Shown here: piece after piece, positions 52,414 through 64,000 of the stretch
How the letters are laid out: each line of letters opens with the position of its first letter
Numbering within the stretch: the stretch's first letter is position 1
Assembly (NCBI RefSeq): GCF_014201335.1
Contig: NZ_JACHEB010000007.1
Location: forward strand, 62,001-126,000
Origin: Tunturiibacter gelidiferens
Lineage (GTDB): Bacteria > Acidobacteriota > Terriglobia > Terriglobales > Acidobacteriaceae
Direction: 5' to 3'
Length of the DNA stretch: 64,000 nucleotides
Translations under genes and position numbers: made by a program
Notes under the pieces: model-generated
What the model was told of the DNA's origin: nothing
What the model saw: the letters and a program-made list of their open reading frames with translations, nothing else
Databases searched by the model: none

Positions 52414-54249
52414 ATGGGAAGTTATCCACCCCCACCCTATCCGCCTCCACCCGGCCCTCCCTACGGAGGAGATTGGAAGTATCAGCGCCGAGTTCTCAAG
52501 GAGCAAGCCCGCGCACAGCGCGACATGGCCCGCGCTCAGCGTGACGCCTACCGATACCAAGCTCGCAGTCTCCGGCGTAGCTCTATTCTTGGGCCCCTGC
52601 TACTTATCACGATCGGCATCCTCTTTCTGCTCGTGCAGACTGGACGGATCGGAGCTCATAGCCTGTGGGATTGGTACGGGCGCTTTTGGCCGCTCCTGCT
52701 GGTCGGTGCCGGAGTCATCATGCTTTTGGAGTGGGCGTACGACCAGTACATGCAGTCGGACTCCAGCCAACCCCGATATCGTCGCCGTCTTGGTGGTGGA
52801 GTCTTCACTCTGCTGCTGATCCTGGGGATCACCGGCATCGTGTTCAGCAGCGTACGAAACGGCAACGGTCACAGCTACGTCCTCAACGGCCTGAATCTCA
52901 ACCAGGACAACATTGACGAATTCCTTGGCGATAAACATGAGAGCGATCAGACGCTTTCTCAGTCCTTCCCTGCCGGTTCCGGCTTTACCGTCGACAATCC
53001 TCGCGGCGACATCTCCATCTCCGGTACCAGCGACGACAACCAGATTCACGTCTCCGTTCACAAAGAGGTCTACACTCGCTCTGACTCCGACGCCGACAGC
53101 AAAGCCCAACGCCTCAATCCAAGCCTCAGCAGTTCGGGCGACAGTCTAAATCTTTCCATACCGGCAATTGACGGTACCCGCGCTGACCTCACCATCACGC
53201 TGCCGGCAACAGCTCCTACCATCGTCACCGCCAACCATGGCGACGTCCATGTCAGCGCGCTCAAGGCACCGCTCCAAGTAACCGCCAATCACGGCAACAT
53301 CGAACTCACCGCTATCACCGGCCCAGTCATCGCGCACGTCAACAACAGCGACTCTGATCTCTCCGCACACAGCGTTTCGGGGCCTGTCACCATTCAGGGC
53401 CGCGGACACGACACCACTCTCTCTGATCTCAGTGGTCCCGTGACCATGAGTGGCGACTTCTTCGGGACCACACACTACGAACGTATCCGTGGGCCCATCA
53501 AGTTTCATACCAGCCGCACCGACCTCCAGTTCGCCCGCCTTGACGGCGAGATCGACATCAGCCACGCCGATATCTCTGCCAGTGAAGCTGTCGGCCCCCT
53601 GACTCTCACCGCGGGCAATCGCAATGTCACTCTCGATCGCGTCGCGGGCGACGTCACTGTCACCAACCGCAACGGGTCAGTTGATCTCACAAGCGCTCCT
53701 CCCCTTGGGAATGTCACTGTGGAGAATCGGAACGGCTCTGTAAATCTGACTCTTCCCGAGCAATCGAACTTCGGCTACCAGCTCGATGCCACTAACGGAA
53801 ACATCGAAAGCGACTTCTCTCAAATCAAGTCCGACGACGATGATGACAAAAAGAATGTCATAACCGGCACCATTGGCAAAGGCGGTCCACTCCTGCACAT
53901 CTCCACTAGTCAGGGCGACATCTCTGTGAAGAAGGGGAGCGTGATGCCACTGCCTCCTATGCCTCCTATGCCAAAGATCACCCCTCTTCCCCCAATGCCG
54001 AAGATCACCGCTATGCCACCCGATGCGCGTCAGGCAATGGAAGAAGCGAAGCAGGAGGCGCGAGAAGCCACCAGCGAAGGCAAAGAGGCCGCGACGGAAG
54101 GTCAACGGGAAGCCAAACAAGCTGCGGACGAAGCTAGACGTGAAGCGAAGCAAGCTGCGGATGAGGCTAGACGAGAGGCTAAGGAAGCTGCCGACGAAGC
54201 TAAACGTGAAGCAAAGGACGTAAAACAGCAAAAAGATCCGAACGAATAG
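52414..54249 (+). CDS. DUF4097 beta-solenoid protein with LiaF-like TM and 11-residue repeat tail
   Basis: A 611-residue protein, last in the sigma-factor operon. It has a proline/tyrosine-rich N-terminus (to about 25), a basic-acidic helix and three hydrophobic helices (about 56-150) of DUF5668 type. Residues about 190-510 are a DUF4097 repetitive beta region with recurring G-D-V/I, G-N-I and N-R-N-G-S turns (ANHGDVHVSAL, ANHGNIELTAI, NRNGSVDLTS). A methionine/proline-rich linker (PPMPPMPKITPLPPMP) leads to a charged alpha-helical tail with the 11-residue unit REAKQAADEAR repeated (residues about 565-597). LiaX-like envelope stress proteins also pair DUF4097 with such regions; equivalence is inference. 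Confidence 0.8.
   Translation: MGSYPPPPYPPPPGPPYGGDWKYQRRVLKEQARAQRDMARAQRDAYRYQARSLRRSSILGPLLLITIGILFLLVQTGRIGAHSLWDWYGRFWPLLLVGAGVIMLLEWAYDQYMQSDSSQPRYRRRLGGGVFTLLLILGITGIVFSSVRNGNGHSYVLNGLNLNQDNIDEFLGDKHESDQTLSQSFPAGSGFTVDNPRGDISISGTSDDNQIHVSVHKEVYTRSDSDADSKAQRLNPSLSSSGDSLNLSIPAIDGTRADLTITLPATAPTIVTANHGDVHVSALKAPLQVTANHGNIELTAITGPVIAHVNNSDSDLSAHSVSGPVTIQGRGHDTTLSDLSGPVTMSGDFFGTTHYERIRGPIKFHTSRTDLQFARLDGEIDISHADISASEAVGPLTLTAGNRNVTLDRVAGDVTVTNRNGSVDLTSAPPLGNVTVENRNGSVNLTLPEQSNFGYQLDATNGNIESDFSQIKSDDDDDKKNVITGTIGKGGPLLHISTSQGDISVKKGSVMPLPPMPPMPKITPLPPMPKITAMPPDARQAMEEAKQEAREATSEGKEAATEGQREAKQAADEARREAKQAADEARREAKEAADEAKREAKDVKQQKDPNE
54106..54204 (+). repeat. 33-base tandem repeat encoding an 11-residue helix unit
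   Basis: Three consecutive 33-base units in the DUF4097 gene encode REAKQAADEAR, REAKQAADEAR and REAKEAADEAK, with a partial fourth REAKD after them. Codon differences between units show they are not recent copies. Confidence 0.8.
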
Positions 54250-54321
54250 GCTCACCCCAATGGATCAGGTTTCCTCTGTCTCCATAAAGAGAAAGCGTGA
54301 ACTTGCTCTCAGCTGTGCGGC

Positions 54322-55269
54322 TTACTGTTTTTTGGTGATCATCACTGCGGCCGGCGCGTGGATCCCATAAGTTTCGGCAAAGCTCCTCTGATTGATTCCC
54401 AAACTCAACCGCCCGCGCGAGTCAATATAAGCCAACGGCTTTCCGACGGCTACGTCGCTGAAGGTCTTCACAAATGGCAACTGATAGGTCTGTCCATTCA
54501 CCTGCACCGGCACCGTATCGCCTACCTTGTACCCCAGCTTGGCAAACGTCTCCGCTGGCACATTCAACACCAGATTGCCGAACGGTCCGTCAGTGCCGAT
54601 CACCTCGCCATGCAACCCCGCTTCATCCACGGTCGCCGTATGAAGATCTAACCTCACAAGACTGGCAACATCAACGGGTGGTCCAGCCGTAGCCCAATCG
54701 TCTCCCCGGGCCAAGTGCGCACCAGCCGGGGAAAAGATGTCCCTTCCATGGAAAGTGGACGAGGTCTTTGCTCCGATCATCCACTCCGGATTGGTGATCT
54801 CTCTCACTCCATCAATTCCGTCCCGATCCTGCACCAAGGTCAGCAGGCCGTTGTCCGGCAATACAAAGAACTGACCTTTCCTGGATCGCGCGATGATCGC
54901 TCGCCGCGTACTCCCTACCGTGGGATCGATCACAACTACAAATACAGCGTCCGTCGAAAAGTAAGGAGCCGAGCCAGCGAGAAATCGAGCTCCTTCTGCA
55001 ATGTCATACGGAGTCGCCTGGTGTGTGATGTCAATGACCTGGACTCCGGGTGCCACACCATTCATTACCGCTTTGCATATTCCCACAGCATCGTCCTTCA
55101 CATCGAAGTCCGTCATGAACCCGATTGTGCGGAGTGCGCTTGCCTTCTGTCGGGGCTGTACGCGAGCGGTCGTTGCCTGTGCGAGCGGTCGAGGAACGCC
55201 TCCAGTTAGAGAGAAAGCGATGAGCGCTAGGGTAAGCGGATAGCACCCAAATAAGCCAAGAGGTCTCAC
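54322..55269 (-). CDS. Exported SAM hydrolase family protein (DUF62)
   Basis: A 315-residue protein of the S-adenosylmethionine hydroxide adenosyltransferase/fluorinase superfamily. Conserved motifs are MTDFDVKDDAVGICKAVMNG, PTVGSTRRAI, LPDNGLLTLV, TFHGRDIFSPAGAHLA and IGTDGPFGNLVLNV. The first about 30 residues look like a signal peptide (TLALIAFSLTGGV, cleavage near AQA), which is unusual for an enzyme using SAM. If exported, the substrate in the periplasm is unclear; it may have changed function. The chlorinase loop cannot be judged from sequence alone. Downstream end faces the DUF4097 gene. Confidence 0.85.
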   Translation of the reverse strand: MRPLGLFGCYPLTLALIAFSLTGGVPRPLAQATTARVQPRQKASALRTIGFMTDFDVKDDAVGICKAVMNGVAPGVQVIDITHQATPYDIAEGARFLAGSAPYFSTDAVFVVVIDPTVGSTRRAIIARSRKGQFFVLPDNGLLTLVQDRDGIDGVREITNPEWMIGAKTSSTFHGRDIFSPAGAHLARGDDWATAGPPVDVASLVRLDLHTATVDEAGLHGEVIGTDGPFGNLVLNVPAETFAKLGYKVGDTVPVQVNGQTYQLPFVKTFSDVAVGKPLAYIDSRGRLSLGINQRSFAETYGIHAPAAVMITKKQ

Positions 55270-55375
55270 AGTCGGAATCTCCGCAAAAGATTTGATGTTT
55301 GCATCAATCTAATCACAATTAGGGATTTCTGTGCTCTCGAGTAAATGCAGACTTATAAGAAGGAAGCTTTCAGGC
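55270..55375. other. Intergenic region between DUF62 gene and rRNA operon terminator
   Basis: About 100 bases, AT-rich. It contains the upstream region of the DUF62 gene (minus strand). No gene seen. Confidence 0.5.
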
Positions 55376-55407
55376 AAGTAAAAGCCCCATTCTCGAAAGA
55401 ATGGGGC
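55376..55407 (-). terminator. Terminator of the rRNA operon
   Basis: Perfect 10-pair stem GCCCCATTCT / AGAATGGGGC (55384-55393 with 55398-55407) around CGAA, followed on the minus strand by TTTTACTT. It starts about 10 bases after the 5S gene. Confidence 0.92.
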
Positions 55408-55416
55408 TCTGTAATA

Positions 55417-55534
<118 letters not shown>

Positions 55535-55690
55535 AAGTTTAGAAATCTCGCTCTCGCGATCTTCCACAACTGAATAGATTGGGGATTTAGACGTTTGTTA
55601 CTTGTTGCGTAGTTTCCAAAAGATATAACTACAAAGCTTGTATTGAATGTCTCCAGAACAGCGGACTTTCACTGCGCAGAGTAAATTCTA

Positions 55691-58638
<2,948 letters not shown>

Positions 58639-58640
<2 letters not shown>

Positions 58641-58653
58641 ATAGAATTTACTC
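58639..58653. promoter_or_regulatory. Right arm of 23S processing stem
   Basis: CCATAGAATTTACTC is the exact reverse complement of 55679-55693 (GAGTAAATTCTATGG) across the 23S gene. Likely an RNase III cleavage stem plus terminal helix. Confidence 0.75.
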
Positions 58654-59035
58654 GCACGCAGCAGAGTGACAACCTCTGCAACATAGAGCTATCTACGTTT
58701 GATATAGTCCACGCCTGTGTCGTACAACCGTCATCTCAACTTACGAGAATCAGGTCGGTAACACGAAAATTATTCTAAAGACACTCAATACTGACGACAG
58801 CGTCGCAATCAGAGACAACCTGAAAGCTAGCTACTCAGCCTTGTAGTTATATTTACCCAATCTATTCAGTTGTCAAAAATCATGGAGCGATTCGCATTGC
58901 TGCGTCATCACTTCGCGCCCTCAGGCGGCTTGAGCATTCCTGCTCAAGGTTCAACCTCCGCAGTGCAGAGACTCAACCTCAAGCAGACATCGCTTGTCTT
59001 ACATATCCATATCGAACATGCCAATCGAGAAGTCA
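58641..59035 (-). other. Spacer between tRNA-Ala and 23S
   Basis: About 395 bases of transcribed spacer. The part next to 23S carries the right half of the processing stem. No other gene recognised. Confidence 0.6.
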
Positions 59036-59111
59036 TGGTGGAGCTGAACGGGATCGAACCGTTGACCCCCTGCTTGCAAAGCAGGTGCTCTCCCAACTGA
59101 GCTACAGCCCC
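59036..59111 (-). tRNA. tRNA-Ala (anticodon TGC)
   Basis: 76 bases, starting GGGGCTGTAGCTCAGTTGGG and ending CCACCA (CCA encoded). Anticodon stem CCTGC-TTTGCAA-GCAGG carries TGC. T-arm GTTCGATCC is present. Lies in the 16S-23S spacer. Confidence 0.97.
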
Positions 59112-59146
59112 TTGATGATCAGATTACCTGACCGTCGGGATAAAGG

Positions 59147-61046
<1,900 letters not shown>

Positions 61047-61388
61047 TCTTGGTTTGCTTGCCGCACATCGACAGGGGTCGGTGCGGATCAAGCGCCCCCG
61101 GTGCTCGAAAACACCCGGAGGTTTATAACTAGTGAGAATGACTAAACCAAATTTCGTATCATCTCACGACTGGCACGTTCAACTATGTTGTCAAAGATCC
61201 GAACTGCATCCACCTAAGCGGGCAGCTTTGGATCAAGGACTGAATCGGCATAAGCCATATTCGTGTCCTCGAACTTGATGCGCTGTTGTCGTCTGTATTT
61301 GCCACTTACTTTTAGCTCTCTCTTTTGGTCTTGCTTCGACTCTACGAGGAGCGCTTCAGTAGCGTGTGACGTTTTAGCGAACTTTTCG
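61047..61388 (-). other. rRNA operon leader
   Basis: About 340 bases between the likely promoter and 16S. Contains a GC-rich hairpin near 61084-61120 (CTCCGGGTGTTTTCGAGCAC region on the minus strand). I could not identify a boxA sequence. Confidence 0.5.
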
Positions 61389-61417
61389 AGATTATCAATT
61401 CTTACCTCGCTTGTCAA
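61389..61417 (-). promoter_or_regulatory. rRNA operon promoter
   Basis: Minus strand: -35 TTGACA (61412-61417), 17-base spacer, -10 TAATCT (61389-61394). It is preceded by an A-rich stretch (GAAAACGAAAATAAGAG) that suits an UP element. The near-consensus -35 and position fit a strong rrn promoter. Confidence 0.75.
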
Positions 61418-61981
61418 CTCTTATTTTCGTTTTCTTCAGGCTTGATTCCGGCCTGCCGACTCCGAAGAGGTTGACAATCATTCGCTCAGCACAAAATGTC
61501 AAAACATCGTGACGCCCGAAAACGAGCGCGGAGCACTTAGCTCCTAGTATTTCTCAAATCAACTGCAGTGGCTTGGGTTTGGATTGCCGGTAGGCCCTGA
61601 GGCTCTAAACCGATATCAAACGCTTGGACTGCGCTCCGTCATACCTTGTTACTTGCTCTCGTCTTGCCAGAGCCAAGGTGCGAAGCAGTGTTGCTTTACT
61701 TCTCACCTAGAGTATCGTGCTTTTTGTTTCCGTGCAAGCTTGTTGCTTTCCACTTCGTTTCAGGCCGTATGCCTCTCTGCGACTTCCTGAGATTATCAGC
61801 GACAGAGCCTCCGTGCAAGCTCAAGGCTGTGAATAATCGCGGTTTCCTGTCGAAAAGTCGATTTCGGCCAACAATGACGGGGTGATTAAAGTTCCGACTA
61901 TTTTGACTTTGTTTGAATAGTGGCCTGGGTGGCGGTTTTGACTGCTGACAATTCAATGCGCCGGTCTAGAATCGTTCCACT
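61418..61981. other. Intergenic region upstream of the rRNA operon
   Basis: About 560 bases between the rrn promoter and the DUF4337 gene. A second TTGACA (61497-61502, minus strand) lacks a convincing -10 at proper spacing. Frames here (for example 61584-61790, 61696-61956) lack ribosome sites and family likeness. I see no gene. Confidence 0.55.
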
Positions 61982-62527
61982 ATGGAAGCTAACGAAGTTT
62001 CAGAGTTTGCCAATCAGATGCGGGAGTCCGGTGGAGAAGAGTCGCTGAAGAGTATTTCGCTCGGAATCTCGATACTTGCCGTACTGGTCGCCATGGTCAC
62101 TGTGCTTGGACATCGCACTCACACTGAGGCTGTGTTGATGCAGTCGCGTGCGGGCGATCAGTGGAACGAGTACCAGGCGAAGAAGATTCGCATGGATAAT
62201 CTTTCGGTGACGCTGGACCTTCTTGCGATAGAGCCCACCGCGAACTCATCTCTGCTTGAGACAAAGCGGAAGGAGTACGAGGCTCACGTTGAGAAGTGGA
62301 AGGACGATCTTGCGGAGGAGCAGGCGAAGGCTCGTGAGTTCGAGGCCGAAGTGACCAAGGCTGAGGCCAAGGCTTCTCGCTACGATCTAGGCGAGGCCCT
62401 GTTGCAGATTTCGGTGGTGCTTTGCTCGATTACGCTCTTCACGCGAAGGCAACACTACTTCCTGCTTGGGCTTGCGCTTGGCGCGGCCGGGGTCGTCGTG
62501 GCCTGTTCGGGGCTACTGGTTCACTAA
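61982..62527 (+). CDS. DUF4337-type membrane protein
   Basis: A 181-residue inner-membrane protein. One helix near residues 24-43 (ISLGISILAVLVAMVTVLGH) is followed by a long charged coiled-coil (about 60-130, rich in Glu/Lys/Ala with LLETKRKEYEAHVEKWKDDLAEEQAKA). Two more hydrophobic helices lie at the C terminus (about 137-178). This helix/coiled-coil/two-helix plan is that of DUF4337, of unknown function. It stands alone downstream of the rRNA promoter region on the opposite strand. Confidence 0.75.
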   Translation: MEANEVSEFANQMRESGGEESLKSISLGISILAVLVAMVTVLGHRTHTEAVLMQSRAGDQWNEYQAKKIRMDNLSVTLDLLAIEPTANSSLLETKRKEYEAHVEKWKDDLAEEQAKAREFEAEVTKAEAKASRYDLGEALLQISVVLCSITLFTRRQHYFLLGLALGAAGVVVACSGLLVH

Positions 62528-62675
62528 CTTCTTCGATCGCGCGATCGGCGACCCCAGCATCATAAGTTATTTATATTCATGATCCTACGCCGTCATTTTT
62601 GTTTCCAGCGTGCAGTCGCAGCCGTTACTTCTCCAGCGTTCGCGGGAGCGAAAACGGCCAATCGAGCATGGTCGC

Positions 62676-63407
62676 TCAGCTTGGATGGGTGTTGAGGAGG
62701 TTCGCGAGCGTGTAGGCGACGGCGGCTGCAGCTCCCCCGATGAGCACGGTTTGGAGAGCGCTGCGTAGCCAACCGGTTCCGACCAGTTTGCCCTTGAGTG
62801 CGCCGAAGATGGCGAGCGCAAGCAGCGTAATCATGACGGAAAGTTTGAGAGCGGTGAGGTTGTCTGCTACGAGCATGTAAGGCAGCAGAGGGATGAGGCC
62901 GCCGGCAATGTAGGAGATCGCGATGGTGAGGGCGGAGCGATGAGCGCGGTTTGCAGCGGGCTTTTCGAGGCCGAGTTCAAAGCGCATCATGAAGTCGACC
63001 CATGCGGTGGGGTTTTGTTTGAGTGCTGCGAGTACGGGCTCTGCACTGGCGCGGCTCACCGAATACTGTTCGAAGATCTCGTAGATCTCTTCTTCTTCAT
63101 CACGTGTGCGTTCGACGATCTCGCGCTCTTCACGTTGGCGCTCGGAGACGTAGTGTTCGGCATCGCCACGTGCGGCGAGATAGCCGCCGAGGCCCATAGC
63201 GATGGAGCCAGCGGCGATCTCTGCAAGACCGGCGAGGACGACGATGTGGGAGGACGCGACGGCACCGGAGAGACCTGCGGCTAGTGCAAAGGGAACGGTG
63301 AGTCCGTCGGAGAGCCCGATGACGATATCGCGAACCACCTCAGAGGATTCGAAGTGGCCTTCGATGTGGGGGCCGTGGGTGTGGGGCGCGTGGGCTACCT
63401 CATGCAT
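62676..63407 (-). CDS. VIT1/CCC1-family metal transporter
   Basis: A 243-residue membrane protein moving Fe(II) or Mn(II) out of the cytoplasm or into a compartment. It has a histidine-rich N-terminus (HAPHTHGPHIEGHF), the signature helix VRDIVIGLSDGLTVPFALAAGLSGA and the glutamate/histidine-containing GSIAMGLGGYLAARGDAEHYVSE. The cytoplasmic metal-binding helices (ERTRDEEEEIYEIFEQY) are rich in acidic residues as in plant VIT1. Four to five transmembrane helices follow the family. Could limit iron toxicity; the exact metal is not determined. Confidence 0.9.
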   Translation of the reverse strand: MHEVAHAPHTHGPHIEGHFESSEVVRDIVIGLSDGLTVPFALAAGLSGAVASSHIVVLAGLAEIAAGSIAMGLGGYLAARGDAEHYVSERQREEREIVERTRDEEEEIYEIFEQYSVSRASAEPVLAALKQNPTAWVDFMMRFELGLEKPAANRAHRSALTIAISYIAGGLIPLLPYMLVADNLTALKLSVMITLLALAIFGALKGKLVGTGWLRSALQTVLIGGAAAAVAYTLANLLNTHPS

Positions 63408-63565
63408 TCCGGTAGTTTAGTGCAGGGTTCGCGAAGGAAGGCAAGCGCTGCACGTTGGGGCTGGGTTTGTCGGAGGTTTTTGCGGACGCCGGAGAGTCTT
63501 TCGTGGTGATAGACCGTCTGTATGAGCACGAGACTTCGGGTAAAAAGTAAGGCGGATGGTGCGGG

Positions 63566-64000
63566 ATGAAGCAGCAGTGGATGCGGCGTTCTGGAGCAAA
63601 GTTGCTGGTGATTGTGATGGCAGCGCTGCCTTTGCCGATGCGAGCTCAGCAGAGCGATGACGAACGCGAGGGACCGGCCTTTGCGGGCGGGCAGATGGTG
63701 CGCGGCACAGTGACGGCCGCAGCTGCTGATCATTTGACGGTGAAGACGGAGGCGGGCGAGGTGTACCAGGTGGTCGTCTCCGCTAACACGCGGGTAAACA
63801 AAGACAGGCAGCCGGCGAAGATGGTCGATATCAAGGCAGGTGATGGCGTGGGCGCGATGGGAGTTCTCGACCCTGCGACCAAGACAGTGCATGCAGTCTT
63901 TATCGGCGTGATGGACGCGGAGCAGGTGAAGAAGGCGCGCGAAGGGATGGGCAAGGTCTTCATCACGGGGCGCGTGACTGCGATCGATATGGATGCGCTG
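63566..64000 (+). CDS. Exported protein with DUF5666-like repeat (cut by window end)
   Basis: Open frame from ATG 63566 to the window edge, 145 codons, no stop. The signal peptide is MKQQWMRRSGAKLLVIVMAA and cleavage after MRAQ is likely. The mature part has two similar small beta units: GGQMVRGTVTAAAADHLTVKTEAG and VFITGRVTAIDMDAL, in the style of DUF5666/OB-fold repeats. TRVNKDRQPAKMVDIKAGDGVGAMGVLD lies between them. It probably continues with more repeats. The function is unknown. Codon use and frame match the neighbours. Confidence 0.7.
   Translation, partial: MKQQWMRRSGAKLLVIVMAALPLPMRAQQSDDEREGPAFAGGQMVRGTVTAAAADHLTVKTEAGEVYQVVVSANTRVNKDRQPAKMVDIKAGDGVGAMGVLDPATKTVHAVFIGVMDAEQVKKAREGMGKVFITGRVTAIDMDAL

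Noticed and set aside
61497..61502. Second TTGACA upstream of the rRNA operon
   Set aside because: No acceptable -10 at 16-18 bases; not called as a promoter.

Overview
The window looks like a chromosomal segment of an acidobacterium of class Terriglobia (Edaphobacter/Granulicella/Tunturiibacter-like). This is inferred from GC-rich codon use, paired secreted S53 (kumamolisin-type) proteases, a VWFA-related exported protein, acidobacterium-style intergenic repeats and a Gram-negative lipid A/Kdo gene set. No database was consulted, so the genus is a guess. Nearly all genes are housekeeping or secretome genes. I see no prophage, transposase, CRISPR array or plasmid signature.

Layout. 1-287 is the 5' end of a catalase-family peroxidase gene leaving the window, followed by about 950 bp of repeat-bearing intergenic DNA. 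1246-2899 holds a LacD-type aldolase and a DUF1440 membrane protein. 2956-10627 is mostly minus strand: a PIG-L-like hydrolase coupled to an exported NUP-family nucleoside protein, the queuosine genes queE and queD, a small membrane protein, a secreted GH13 alpha-glucosidase and a DinG helicase. 10733-16795 holds der, a small membrane gene between inverted repeats, a ClC channel with its MarR regulator and a palindromic operator, and trmFO. 17134-18977 holds hypothetical and GNAT genes. 19036-25026 is a plus-strand run joining outer-membrane glycolipid synthesis (waaA, lpxK, a GT9 heptosyltransferase) to a membrane methyltransferase, a DUF3108 protein, a DUF2007 protein and queC. 25129-29261 holds a secreted TPR protein, the molybdenum cofactor genes moeA and moaC, and egtD. 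29470-37458 holds a secreted esterase, a double-module M16 protease, sucCD and a VWA protein.

37570-41636 is a mixed group: trpD, an L-rhamnose mutarotase-like gene, ybjQ-like, a methyltransferase and two VOC proteins. 41696-45955 carries two secreted S53 proteases in tandem, each preceded by a homologous promoter and leader of identical length. tdk, a secreted S10 carboxypeptidase and a Cu/Zn superoxide dismutase follow. 49312-54249 is a tight four-gene operon: ECF sigma factor, zf-HC2 anti-sigma factor, a B-box zinc-finger multi-TM protein and a DUF4097 beta-solenoid protein with a tandem 11-residue helical tail. This is the best candidate here for an uncharacterised system, probably envelope-stress sensing. 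An exported SAM hydrolase family (DUF62) gene then faces a complete rRNA operon on the minus strand (16S, tRNA-Ile, tRNA-Ala, 23S, 5S; 61046 down to 55417). The operon has a recognisable promoter, a 23S processing stem and a terminator. The window closes with a DUF4337 protein, a VIT1/CCC1-type metal transporter and the start of an exported protein gene cut by the window end.
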